Source: Candidatus Desulfaltia sp. (GTDB lineage: Bacteria; Desulfobacterota; Desulfobacteria; Desulfobacterales; ETH-SRB1). From it: a stretch of 42,785 nt of DNA. The stretch's first letter is position 1; every line of letters starts with the position of its first letter. The DNA lies in NCBI GenBank assembly GCA_030656555.1, contig JAUSPN010000033.1, positions 1 through 42,785 of the forward strand, given 5' to 3'. A program made the translations under genes and the position numbers. Positions 23,301 to 31,664 of the stretch are shown here, piece after piece. A model generated the notes under the pieces. The model made no database searches. It saw nothing but the letters and a program-made list of their open reading frames with translations, and was not told where the DNA came from.

Positions 23301-24473
23301 ATGAGACTTAGGAGATTTATTATTTTGGCAACAATCTGTCTATTTGGCATTGGCCTACTGGTCAGTCCGGCACAAGCCTTTAAAGGGTCCTATAAAGTGG
23401 GTGCCGTTTTTGCAGTAACTGGCGGTGCTTCTTTTTTAGGAGATCCTGAAAAAAAGACGGTTGAAATGATGGCCGAAGAAATCAATAAGGCCGGTGGCAT
23501 TAACGGGTATAAGCTAGAACTTATTATTTATGACACAGAAGGGGATGCCACCAAATGTAATCTGGCTGTTAAAAAACTCATAACCCAGGATAAGGTATGT
23601 GCCATTATTGGTCCTTCCTTGAGTGGAACCTCTCTTGCGGTGATACCGGTTGCTGAACAATATAAAATCCCTCTGGTTTCATGTGCAGCCAGTTACAAAA
23701 TTGTTTACGATGAAAAAACGGGCAAGCCGTATCAATGGGTTTTTAAAACCCCCCAGTCGGACAGTATGGCAGTGGAGGCCCTATATACCCATCTTAAAAA
23801 CAGAGGAATCAATAAAATCGCCATCATGAGCGTAACCTCCGGATTTGGGGCCAGTGGACGTTCAGAGTTGATCAGGCTTGCACCCGAGTATGATATGAAG
23901 GTTGTCGCCGATGAAAAATATGGGCCAAAAGATACGGATATGATGGCCCAGTTGACCAAGATTAAAGGAATAGTTCCTCAGGCAATTATCAATTGGTCTA
24001 TAGGACCAACCCAGGTTTTGGTGCTTCGTAACTGGAAAGACCTGGGCATGACAAGCATTCCATTTTATCAGAGTCATGGTTTTGGAAGCCGCGAAAACAT
24101 CAAGATGGCCGCAGGAGCTGCCGAAGGTGTTGCTGCCCCCTTAGGCGCCTGTAACACTCCCGAAGCGCTGCCGGCGAATCATCCTCAAAAAAACGTAACA
24201 ATGAATTATCTGAATAGCTATACTGCCAAATACAATGAACCTTTGAGTTCATTTGGCGGTCACGCCTGGGACGCCCTGACCCTGGTTGTCAAAGCTCTTA
24301 AAGCCGTTGGTTGTGACAAGGCCGGCATCAGGGATTATATTGAAAATACAAAAAACTTTGTCGGTCAGCATGGTATATTTAACTTTTCAACAGAAGATCA
24401 CAACGGCTTGACGTGGGAACAGTCTTTTAATATGATAACGGTTAAAAACGGGGACTGGGTCATAATAAAATAA
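23301..24473 (+). CDS. livK: Branched-chain amino-acid ABC transporter, periplasmic substrate-binding protein
   Basis: 390 residues. A signal peptide MRLRRFIILATICLFGIGLLVSPAQA leads into a type I periplasmic-binding fold: KVGAVFAVTGGASFLGDPEKKTVEMMAEEINKAGGINGYKLELIIYDTEGDATK and AIIGPSLSGTSLAVIPVAE, the Leu/Ile/Val-binding family pattern. It captures the ligand for the LivHMGF transporter that follows. The start is ATG 23301, because the GGAGG at 23291 sits before it. The in-frame ATG at 23289 overlaps that site. A strong terminator after the gene allows excess production of the binding protein over the membrane subunits. The ligand may be an aromatic or branched amino acid. Confidence 0.94.
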   Translation: MRLRRFIILATICLFGIGLLVSPAQAFKGSYKVGAVFAVTGGASFLGDPEKKTVEMMAEEINKAGGINGYKLELIIYDTEGDATKCNLAVKKLITQDKVCAIIGPSLSGTSLAVIPVAEQYKIPLVSCAASYKIVYDEKTGKPYQWVFKTPQSDSMAVEALYTHLKNRGINKIAIMSVTSGFGASGRSELIRLAPEYDMKVVADEKYGPKDTDMMAQLTKIKGIVPQAIINWSIGPTQVLVLRNWKDLGMTSIPFYQSHGFGSRENIKMAAGAAEGVAAPLGACNTPEALPANHPQKNVTMNYLNSYTAKYNEPLSSFGGHAWDALTLVVKALKAVGCDKAGIRDYIENTKNFVGQHGIFNFSTEDHNGLTWEQSFNMITVKNGDWVIIK

Positions 24474-24501
24474 TCAACTGAATTACATTGACAAACCATT
24501 T

Positions 24502-24535
24502 GTGAGGACGGTGATTCTATCGTCCTCACTTTTTT
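24502..24535 (+). terminator. Rho-independent terminator/attenuator between livK and livH
   Basis: A 9-bp GC-rich stem GTGAGGACG/CGTCCTCAC (24502-24510, 24521-24529) with a 10-base loop and a run of six T. Placed inside the operon, it probably lowers expression of the membrane and ATPase genes relative to livK. Confidence 0.8.
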
Positions 24536-24550
24536 ATCCGATAAAGAGAT

Positions 24551-25453
24551 ATGGAAAAAATTACACTGGCAAGCCAGCTTTTACAATACCTCATTACAGG
24601 GCTGACCGTTGGCAGCGTTTATGCCATGGTAGCCGTGGGATTTAATATTATTTATAATGTAACCGAGATTATCAATTTTGCTCAGGGTGAATTTGTCATG
24701 CTGGGCGGATTGATAATGGTTTTTCTGCATGTTGCCATGGGGCTGCCCCTTATTCTGGCTTTTCCGGCTACAATTGTTCTGGTAACGGTGATCGGGATAC
24801 TTATCGACCGTCTTGCCATTCGCCATATCCGTCATCCATCCGTCTTTACGCTGATTATCGCAACAATTGCAGTGTCCATCATAATCAAGGGGATGGCTTC
24901 ATTTATTTGGGGCAAGGACCCTTTTGATCTTCCTGCGTTTTCCGGCCGCAATCCAATTAATATCCTTGGCGCCGTGATTCAACCCCAATATTTCTGGGTA
25001 ATCGGCTTTTTGGTCATCGCAGCCATTGCTCTGTCCATATTCTTTGATCGGACCATCATAGGCAAGGCCATGAGCGCCTGCGCCGATAATGCGGATGCGG
25101 CCAGTCTGGTGGGCATCAATGTCAAACAGATGGTTTTGTTGTCCTTTGCTCTTTCAGCCGCTATCGGAGCTGTGGCCGGTATTACTATAACCCCGATTTC
25201 CCTTATGGAATATGACCGTGGGGCCATGCTGGCGGTAAAGGGATTCGGGGCGGCCGTTCTAGGCGGTCTGGGAAGCTTTCCGGGCGCTATCCTGGGTGGC
25301 TTGATCATCGGAAGCATCGAATCATTTGGAGCAGGTCTTATTCACTCGGGATACAAAGACGCTTTTGCTTTGATTGTGCTTCTAATTATCTTGTTTTTTA
25401 AACCCAGCGGGCTTCTGGGCAGCACAGAGATCAGCAGAATCAAAAGGTTTTAG
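24551..25453 (+). CDS. livH: Branched-chain amino-acid ABC transporter permease LivH
   Basis: 300 residues, strongly hydrophobic with about eight membrane helices. Family motifs include GLTVGSVYAMVAVGFNIIYNVTEIINFAQGEFVMLGG near the start, DNADAASLVGINVKQMV and GAVLGGLGSFPGAILGGLIIGSIES. This is one of the two integral subunits of the high-affinity Liv uptake system. It is separated from livM by two bases. Confidence 0.95.
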   Translation: MEKITLASQLLQYLITGLTVGSVYAMVAVGFNIIYNVTEIINFAQGEFVMLGGLIMVFLHVAMGLPLILAFPATIVLVTVIGILIDRLAIRHIRHPSVFTLIIATIAVSIIIKGMASFIWGKDPFDLPAFSGRNPINILGAVIQPQYFWVIGFLVIAAIALSIFFDRTIIGKAMSACADNADAASLVGINVKQMVLLSFALSAAIGAVAGITITPISLMEYDRGAMLAVKGFGAAVLGGLGSFPGAILGGLIIGSIESFGAGLIHSGYKDAFALIVLLIILFFKPSGLLGSTEISRIKRF

Positions 25454-25455
25454 GT

Positions 25456-26427
25456 ATGTTACGAATCGCCAAACTCCCCATTGCCATCTTTGCTCTTTTT
25501 ATCATTGTTTTTCCATGGATTGCCCGCCAAATTCCCGCCATAGGAAACTATACCGATATTATGGTTTTTGTGGGCATTTATTGCCTGATTACTATTGGTC
25601 TCAGCCTTTTGATGGGGTATGCCGGACAGATATCCATCGGGCATGCGGCGTTTTTTGGTATCGGCGCATATATTTCGGGCGTCCTGACCGCAAAATATGG
25701 TATGAATGCCTGGGCATGTATGGTGATCGGAATGACTGTTGCCGCTGTCGTGGCTGCTTTGGTGGGTGCGCCTTCCCTCAAATTAAAGGGGCATTATCTG
25801 GCCATGGCAACCCTTGCCTTTGGAATCATCGTTTTTATAATCTTCAACGAAGAAATCGAATGGACCGGCGGTCCGGACGGCATGTCCGGCATTCCTGGGT
25901 TAAGTATTTTTGGCTTTGAGTTTGATTCTGTTGAACGCTATTACTACCTTGTCTGGGGTTTTGTTCTGGCGGCCTTTGTCTTTACTGTTAATGTAATTCA
26001 GTCAGGCACCGGCCGTGCTCTAAGGGCCATCCATGCCAGTGAACCGGCAGCCAGTGCCATGGGGGTAAATGTTTCCAGGTTCAAGATACTGGTTTTTGTC
26101 TACTCCGCTGTTTTGGCATCTTTGGCCGGAAGTTTTTATGCCCATTATCTTAATTTTATCAATCCATCTACATTTGATCTTTTCTTTTCCATAAAACTTC
26201 TGATCATGATCGCCCTGGGCGGGATGCATAGCATCTGGGGTGCGATCATGGGAACCGGTCTGATCACATTTTTGAGTTATGAATGGCTGCGGTATTTTGA
26301 GGAGTTTGAGATCATAGTGTATGGCGTCATACTCCTCTTTGTCACCGTTTTATTGCCGGATGGTCTGGCAGGGGTGCCGAAGATTGTAAAAGGCTGGTTC
26401 AGGAGAAAGGTATCTGATGAGCGCTGA
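25456..26427 (+). CDS. livM: Branched-chain amino-acid ABC transporter permease LivM
   Basis: 323 residues with many membrane helices. Typical motifs are GLSLLMGYAGQISIGHAAFFGIGAYISGVL, LKLKGHYLAMATLAFG, GPDGMSGIPG and RAIHASEPAASAMGVNVSRFKILVFVYSAVLASLAGSFYAHYLNFINPSTF. It pairs with LivH to form the membrane channel. Its 3' end overlaps livG by 11 bases, a sign of coupled translation. Confidence 0.95.
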   Translation: MLRIAKLPIAIFALFIIVFPWIARQIPAIGNYTDIMVFVGIYCLITIGLSLLMGYAGQISIGHAAFFGIGAYISGVLTAKYGMNAWACMVIGMTVAAVVAALVGAPSLKLKGHYLAMATLAFGIIVFIIFNEEIEWTGGPDGMSGIPGLSIFGFEFDSVERYYYLVWGFVLAAFVFTVNVIQSGTGRALRAIHASEPAASAMGVNVSRFKILVFVYSAVLASLAGSFYAHYLNFINPSTFDLFFSIKLLIMIALGGMHSIWGAIMGTGLITFLSYEWLRYFEEFEIIVYGVILLFVTVLLPDGLAGVPKIVKGWFRRKVSDER

Positions 26428-27196
26428 TATAGAGGAAAACGTTCTCGAGCTGCAAGGGGTGGTCGTGACCTTTGGCGGGCTAATGGCGCTCAGCGACCTT
26501 AATTTTAAAGTTCGAAGGGGGACGATTAAGGCGATTATCGGTCCCAATGGCGCTGGCAAGACAACCCTGTTTAATGTTATTACCGGATCTTTTCCGCCAA
26601 CAGAGGGAACAGTGAGGTTCAACGGTCGACCCATTCAGCATCTCAAGGCCCACAATATTGCGGCCCTGGGTATTTCCCGGACTTTCCAGACGGTTGAGCT
26701 GTTCGGGAATATGACTGTTATTGAAAATGTCATGCTGGGCTGTCATACTCGATTTCGGACATCCTTTATGGCTTCCGGGCTTGCTTTGCCTCAGTCAAGA
26801 CGTAAAGAAAAACAGATCAGGGAAAGCGCGTTGAAGATTCTAAAATTTATCGGGCTTGCCGATAAATTCAAAGATTCGGCGGACAGCCTGCCCCTGGGTG
26901 AACAAAAATTACTGGAGATCGGGCGGGCACTGGCCAGTGAGCCGGAACTTATTTGTCTGGACGAACCAGCGGCGGGTCTCAATGAGACAGAGACCTATGT
27001 GGCATCTTCCTTGATCAAGGCCATCAATGCAAAAGGGACGACCGTTTTACTGGTGGAACATGATATGAAGGTGGTGATGAATATCTCGGATGAAATTTTG
27101 GTGCTAAACTATGGCCAGAAGATCGCCGAAGGGCTGCCTGAAGATGTCCGGAACAACCACAGGGTTATTGATGCGTATTTAGGAGGAGTGGCCTGA
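26417..27196 (+). CDS. livG: Branched-chain amino-acid ABC transporter ATPase LivG
   Basis: 259 residues of the ABC ATPase fold. Walker A is GPNGAGKTT (about 42-50), the Q-loop region is ISRTFQTVELFGNMTV, and the signature region is LPLGEQKLLEIGRALA (LPLGEQ in place of LSGGQ, as usual for LivG). Walker B is LICLDEPAAGLNETE and the H-loop is VEHDMKVVM. It energises the Liv uptake complex. A ribosome site AGGAGAAAGG lies in the end of livM. Confidence 0.95.
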   Translation: MSADIEENVLELQGVVVTFGGLMALSDLNFKVRRGTIKAIIGPNGAGKTTLFNVITGSFPPTEGTVRFNGRPIQHLKAHNIAALGISRTFQTVELFGNMTVIENVMLGCHTRFRTSFMASGLALPQSRRKEKQIRESALKILKFIGLADKFKDSADSLPLGEQKLLEIGRALASEPELICLDEPAAGLNETETYVASSLIKAINAKGTTVLLVEHDMKVVMNISDEILVLNYGQKIAEGLPEDVRNNHRVIDAYLGGVA

Positions 27197-27197
27197 T

Positions 27198-27911
27198 ATG
27201 CTGAGGATTGATGGGCTCAACGCCTCTTATGGAAGTATCCGTGTGCTTAAAGATGTTACCATACAGGTTCCTGAGGGAAAGGTAGTTTCCATCATTGGAG
27301 CCAACGGGGCAGGCAAGTCGACTCTCTTAAAATCTATCTCCGGCATAATGAAGATCAATGGGGGGCGTATTCTTTATAAGGAGCGGAATATTGCCGGCAT
27401 GCCGGCAAACCGGATTGTGCGCCTGGGCATTTCACAGGTGCCGGAAGGGAGACAGCTTTTTACCCATCTGACCGTTCAGGATAATATCAATCTCGGGGCC
27501 TATCATTACTTTAAACGGAGCAACCGGCTTGAGATCAAGGAGAGAATGGCACGTGTCTATCAGATGTTTCCGATCCTGGAAAAACGTTCCAAACAGATCG
27601 CCGGCACCCTTTCAGGCGGTGAGCAGCAGATGTTAGCCATCGGCCGTGCCCTGATGGGGCGCCCCGAACTCCTGCTTTTGGACGAACCATCCATGGGTAT
27701 AGCCCCGTTGGTGGTCAGGGAAATTTTTAATGTCATTAAACAGCTAAACCAATCGGGTGTTACGATTCTGCTCGTGGAACAGAATGCAAGGGCTGCTCTC
27801 AAAGTGGCCCATCACTCCTACGTGATCGAGAGAGGTGAAATCGTTTTAGAAGGTTCAGCCGCAGAACTTTTGGACAACCCCAAGGTAAAAGAGCATTATC
27901 TGGGCGGATAA
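27198..27911 (+). CDS. livF: Branched-chain amino-acid ABC transporter ATPase LivF
   Basis: 237 residues. Walker A is GANGAGKST (about 34-42), the signature is TLSGGEQQMLAIGRALMG, Walker B is LLLLDEPSMGIAPLVV, and the H-loop region is VEQNARAALKVAHHSYVIERG, where the LivF branch typically has Gln in place of the H. It begins one base after livG, with GGAGGAG upstream. It closes the transporter operon. No clear terminator is seen after it. Confidence 0.95.
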   Translation: MLRIDGLNASYGSIRVLKDVTIQVPEGKVVSIIGANGAGKSTLLKSISGIMKINGGRILYKERNIAGMPANRIVRLGISQVPEGRQLFTHLTVQDNINLGAYHYFKRSNRLEIKERMARVYQMFPILEKRSKQIAGTLSGGEQQMLAIGRALMGRPELLLLDEPSMGIAPLVVREIFNVIKQLNQSGVTILLVEQNARAALKVAHHSYVIERGEIVLEGSAAELLDNPKVKEHYLGG

Positions 27912-27984
27912 CAAATAAAATCAAAGGCGATCCTTCCAGAATCATTCCTGCAAATTTGGATTACAGCCGACTTGAGTTAATTCT

Positions 27985-28014
27985 TTGACATTGCAAGTTA
28001 AATTAGTTTATATA
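27985..28014 (+). promoter_or_regulatory. Candidate sigma70-type promoter upstream of the small membrane protein
   Basis: TTGACA (27985-27990), an 18-base spacer and TATATA (28009-28014). It could drive the gene at 28137 and the GAF-PilB gene. A long imperfect hairpin (28039-28100) would lie in the leader. Confidence 0.5.
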
Positions 28015-28038
28015 TTATTAATAGAGTTTAGGGATTGG

Positions 28039-28100
28039 CTCGCGCAAAGCCGCAAAGGCGCTAAAATAAAAAACATAGCGCCTTAGCGCCTTTGCGCGAG
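28039..28100. repeat. Long imperfect palindrome of GCGCAAAGGCGC phrases
   Basis: 25-base arms (28039-28063 and 28076-28100) with two mismatches around a 12-base A/T loop. The outer sequence CGCGCAAAG...CTTTGCGCG matches the ends of the 18107-18497 cluster, with a single copy of the phrase at about 540. Confidence 0.7.
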
Positions 28101-28136
28101 GAAATGAATCTGGTTCTATTTATATAGGTTGTGATT

Positions 28137-28391
28137 ATGGCAAAAAATAAAAAAACCGTTCAATTAGTGTGGGGCATTGCCCTTGTTTTAGCCGGAATAG
28201 GGGTATTTTACAGAATACCTCAAGTTATGCCAAAAATAGAGCAGATCAAACAGTTTTCTTCAATAATGCTTTTCATACGTTTTTGTTTCTATTTTTTAGG
28301 AGTTTTGCTTATCGGCGGAGGAGCACAGAAGCTTTATAATAATTACAAAAGCCAAAAAGACTCAGATGAGAGACCTTCTCCTAACACCTAA
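28137..28391 (+). CDS. Small two-helix membrane protein of unknown function
   Basis: 84 residues with two membrane helices (about 8-24 and 42-62) and a short charged tail. No family is recognised. The start is ATG 28137. A GTG at 28131 is also possible, and no clear ribosome site is present. The last residues and stop (NT, TAA) are written by a CTAACACCTAA phrase. It directly precedes the GAF-PilB ATPase gene with 26 bases between, so a shared transcript is likely. A link to a secretion or pilus system is only a guess from that neighbour. Confidence 0.6.
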   Translation: MAKNKKTVQLVWGIALVLAGIGVFYRIPQVMPKIEQIKQFSSIMLFIRFCFYFLGVLLIGGGAQKLYNNYKSQKDSDERPSPNT

Positions 28392-28417
28392 CACCTTTTT
28401 ACTATTTGATAATAAAT

Positions 28418-30727
28418 ATGCTAAACGAAACTAATCAATTAGGCACAAAGCATGTAAGTGTCAGCAGCCTCAAACTTGAGGTAGAATACAGAACTAAACT
28501 CCAGGACATTTGCAACAAAATATATGCTGCATCTAATATAGATGAAATCCTGGTTGATCTGAAGGACGAAATCACAGGACTTTTTCAAGCAGAAAGACTT
28601 ACGGTTTATGTTGTGGACGGGGAAAAAAGGGAACTGGTGTCACGATTCAAGTCCGGCGATGAAATATCAGAAATACGTATTCCTATATCGGCAGCCAGCA
28701 TAGCCGGATATTCCGCTTTCAAGCAGAAACTGGTTAATATCAAAAATGCTTATGATGAAAAGGAGCTCTACGCAATCGATCCAGCCCTTAACTTTGATAA
28801 AAGATGGGATCAAAAAACAGGCTTTAAAACAAACCAGGTTTTAGTAATCCCAATCATCTTCAAAAAATATCTTCTTGGTGCTGTTCAACTGATAAACCAT
28901 ACAGCCGGAACTTCATTTGCCAAGCGGGACGAAGAGTCGGTAATCGAACTGGCCAAGATACTCGGGATCGCGCTGTATAATCAAAAACGGATAGCAAGGG
29001 CCAAGACAAATAAGTTCAGTTATCTCATCGCAAATCAAATTATTACCGAGAAAGAGCTTGATAAGACCATTATCGAAGCAAGACGAAGAAAAGAACCTGT
29101 TGAAAATATTTTGATGTCTGATCTTAAAATCACAAAAAATGACATAAGAAAATCGTTCTCTAAATATTACAATGTTCAATATGTTGAATACAATGCAAAA
29201 ACACCTATTCCCGGCGATCTTCTTATGGGCCTGAAGGTTCCTTTCATGCGCAATAATCTATGGGTACCTTTGCATGTTGATAAGGACGGAAATATCGTAA
29301 TAATGGTGGATAACCCGTATAATCTTCAGAAGATTGATGAAATAAAAGGGCTCTTCCCAGGAAAAAAACTGATGTTTCGCGTTGCATTAAAGGAAGATAT
29401 CCTGAATTATATTAAGCTGTTTACTCAGGACGCAAAAGAACTTGCCGAAATGGATGATATACTTAGGCAGCTTCACGATGAGGCAACAGAAATAGAGGAT
29501 ACCGAAGCCGGAGTAACAGAGGAAGCCAGCGCAGTGGTTCAGCTTGTGAACAAGATCATTATTGATGCTTACAATCGCGGCGCTTCAGATATTCATATTG
29601 AACCATATCCTGGAAAGGAAAACACGCGGGTACGCATAAGGATAGACGGAAGTTGCGAATTATATCAGAATATACCTTACAATTACAAAAGTGCTGTCGT
29701 GTCACGCTTAAAGATCATGTCCGACCTTGATATAGCGGAACGTCGCAAACCTCAGGACGGGAAGATTAAATTTAAAAAATACGGGGGCCCTGACATAGAG
29801 CTCAGGGTTGCGACCGTTCCGACTCAGGGGGGAATGGAAGATATTGTGATGCGTATCCTTGCGGCAGGTGAACCTATTCCACTTAACAAAATGGGCTTTT
29901 CAAAACAAAATTATGAAAACTTTGTAAGTGTTATTACAAAACCTTATGGAATCATATTTGTATGCGGCCCCACAGGTTCAGGTAAAACCACCACGCTTCA
30001 TTCAGCTTTGAGTTATATTAATAATATTGAAACCAAGATTTGGACTGCCGAAGATCCTGTTGAAATTACTCAGCCGGGCTTGAGACAGGTTCAGGTAAAA
30101 CCAAAGATAGGATTTGATTTTGCCGCTGCAATGCGAGCATTTCTAAGGGCGGATCCGGATATTATTATGGTTGGTGAAATGCGGGACAAGGAAACCACAT
30201 CGATAGGCATAGAAGCATCACTCACCGGTCACTTAGTATTTTCAACACTTCATACCAACAGCGCCCCGGAAAGCATAACAAGACTTCTTGATATGGGAAT
30301 GGATCCTTTTAATTTTGCAGACGCTATCCTGTGCATTCTTGCTCAACGACTGATTCGTACTATCTGCAAGGATTGCAAGAAGACCTATCATCCATCAAAA
30401 GAAGAATATGATGAACTTGTCAGAGAATACGGCATCGAAGCTTTTAAAAAAAACCTAAACATTCCTTACTCGGACAATTTGGTTCTATACAAACCTGTAG
30501 GGTGCCAGGCATGCAGTAATACCGGCTATCGTGGCCGTATGGGCATACACGAACTGTTAATGGGAACCGACGTGCAGAAAAGATTGATACAGGGCAGTGC
30601 AAAAATGGAGGATATTCGAAATCAGGCTGTAAAGGACGGCATGACTACACTTAAGCAGGATGGAATTGAAAAGATTTTTGCCGGATACTCCGATCTTCTT
30701 CAGGTCAGGAAAGTCTGTATTAATTAA
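28418..30727 (+). CDS. GspE/PilB-family secretion ATPase with N-terminal GAF domain
   Basis: 769 residues. Residues about 20-190 form a GAF-type sensor domain (IYAASNIDEILVDLKDEITGLFQAERLTVYVVDG...VLVIPIIFKKYLLGAVQLIN). About 200-330 resemble the N-terminal domain of type II secretion ATPases (MshEN/T2SSE_N). About 360-760 are the hexameric ATPase, with Walker A GPTGSGKT (517-524), the Asp-box/Walker B (FLRADPDIIMVGEMRD), the His-box (GHLVFSTLHTNSA) and a CxxC...CxxC zinc site (CKDCKK, CQAC). PilB/GspE ATPases power type IV pilus extension or type II secretion. No other pilus gene lies here, so its machine is elsewhere. The start at ATG 28418 is preferred over a TTG 12 bases upstream. Confidence 0.9.
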   Translation: MLNETNQLGTKHVSVSSLKLEVEYRTKLQDICNKIYAASNIDEILVDLKDEITGLFQAERLTVYVVDGEKRELVSRFKSGDEISEIRIPISAASIAGYSAFKQKLVNIKNAYDEKELYAIDPALNFDKRWDQKTGFKTNQVLVIPIIFKKYLLGAVQLINHTAGTSFAKRDEESVIELAKILGIALYNQKRIARAKTNKFSYLIANQIITEKELDKTIIEARRRKEPVENILMSDLKITKNDIRKSFSKYYNVQYVEYNAKTPIPGDLLMGLKVPFMRNNLWVPLHVDKDGNIVIMVDNPYNLQKIDEIKGLFPGKKLMFRVALKEDILNYIKLFTQDAKELAEMDDILRQLHDEATEIEDTEAGVTEEASAVVQLVNKIIIDAYNRGASDIHIEPYPGKENTRVRIRIDGSCELYQNIPYNYKSAVVSRLKIMSDLDIAERRKPQDGKIKFKKYGGPDIELRVATVPTQGGMEDIVMRILAAGEPIPLNKMGFSKQNYENFVSVITKPYGIIFVCGPTGSGKTTTLHSALSYINNIETKIWTAEDPVEITQPGLRQVQVKPKIGFDFAAAMRAFLRADPDIIMVGEMRDKETTSIGIEASLTGHLVFSTLHTNSAPESITRLLDMGMDPFNFADAILCILAQRLIRTICKDCKKTYHPSKEEYDELVREYGIEAFKKNLNIPYSDNLVLYKPVGCQACSNTGYRGRMGIHELLMGTDVQKRLIQGSAKMEDIRNQAVKDGMTTLKQDGIEKIFAGYSDLLQVRKVCIN

Positions 30728-30807
30728 TAGAAAACAGTGGTTTAGCTTGTCAGTCTGAAGGCTGTTTTTCCCTTCATTCAAAACTAAAAATTAAAAACTC
30801 AAAGTTA

Positions 30808-30949
30808 GAGACCTTTGAAAAATGCTCAATTTTGTTCAATTTCAAGGAAGGCGAAAATTTTAACCGCAGGAATACATTGAGTATTTTGAGGATTAAAATT
30901 TGAGCCTGACGCCGCAATTGGGCAAAAGGGGGCGATTTGCAAAGGTCTC
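30808..30949. mobile_element. 142-bp MITE-like element with 10-bp terminal inverted repeats
   Basis: The ends GAGACCTTTG (30808-30817) and CAAAGGTCTC (30940-30949) are perfect inverted repeats. Inside, AAAATTTTAA and TTAAAATTT blocks also pair. There is no coding frame. A lone copy of the end (GAGACCTTTG) is found at 33227-33236 without a partner. The element lies in the 5' region of ispF and should not be read as part of that gene. No clear target duplication is visible. Confidence 0.65.
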
Positions 30950-30972
30950 AATTATACTTAACACCTGACACT

Positions 30973-31449
30973 ATGCGTATAGGCATTGGATATGATATTC
31001 ACAGATTAGTACCTGGGCGTCAACTGGTTATCGGCGGGGTTGCGATTCCATTTGAAAAAGGCCTTCTCGGGCATTCAGATGCAGATGTACTTATTCATGC
31101 ATTGTGCGATGCACTTTTAGGCGCGGCAGGTTTAGGCGACATCGGTATATATTTTCCTGATACAGATAAGCAGTTTAAAGATATAAGCAGCATAAAACTC
31201 CTTGTTAAGACCTGTGAAATGGTCAGCAGTAAAGGTTTTACGATAAGCAATATAGATTCTACCGTTTTTGCCGAAGCCCCAAAGCTTTTACCATATAGAA
31301 AAGCAATGCAGAAAAACATTGCCAAAACAATTAAAATCGAAGTTGACAGAGTCAATATCAAAGCTACTACCACCGAGGGCCTTGGAATTATTGGAACGGG
31401 AGAAGGTATAGCCGCAATGTGCATTGCGATGCTAAAGGAAAGTGCCTAA
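30973..31449 (+). CDS. ispF: 2-C-methyl-D-erythritol 2,4-cyclodiphosphate synthase
   Basis: 158 residues, full family length. MRIGIGYDIHRL (metal-binding D8 and H10) is followed by GHSDADVLIHALCDALLGAAGLGDIGIYFPDTD and the C-terminal NIKATTTEGLGIIGTGEGIAAMCIAML, all standard IspF blocks. The enzyme makes MEcPP in the MEP isoprenoid pathway, as a trimer. The start is ATG 30973. The upstream in-frame codons fall in the repeat element. The stop TAA lies in a GTGCCTAAA phrase. No other MEP gene lies in the window. Confidence 0.96.
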   Translation: MRIGIGYDIHRLVPGRQLVIGGVAIPFEKGLLGHSDADVLIHALCDALLGAAGLGDIGIYFPDTDKQFKDISSIKLLVKTCEMVSSKGFTISNIDSTVFAEAPKLLPYRKAMQKNIAKTIKIEVDRVNIKATTTEGLGIIGTGEGIAAMCIAMLKESA

Positions 31450-31657
31450 AATGCCTAAAGTGAGCTAAAGTGCCTAAAGTTGTGGTACGCCTTCGGCGTG
31501 CTGATTTTAGCCATGGTTCCGACACGGTATATAGGCTTAAAAGATGAAAAGAGTTAAAGTCCACCATGTCTTAAAAAGACCCATAAAATTGATTGAGCGA
31601 AGCTATTTCTTAACTTTAGCTCACTTTAGCGCACTTTAATATACTTTAGGCACTTTA
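31441..31657. repeat. Inverted arrays of CTTTAGGCA-type phrases flanking a non-coding spacer
   Basis: The left array GTGCCTAAA/GTGAGCTAAA (31441-31481) is the inverse of the right array CTTTAGCTCA...CTTTAGGCAC (31612-31657). The spacer between them also contains TTGAGCGAAGC, shared with 20245. No gene is seen between ispF and cysS. Confidence 0.6.
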
Positions 31658-31664
31658 AAAAAAT

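Noticed and set aside
30937-30972. Upstream in-frame extension of ispF
   Set aside because: The extra codons lie in and just after the 142-bp repeat element, and the conserved protein starts at ATG 30973.
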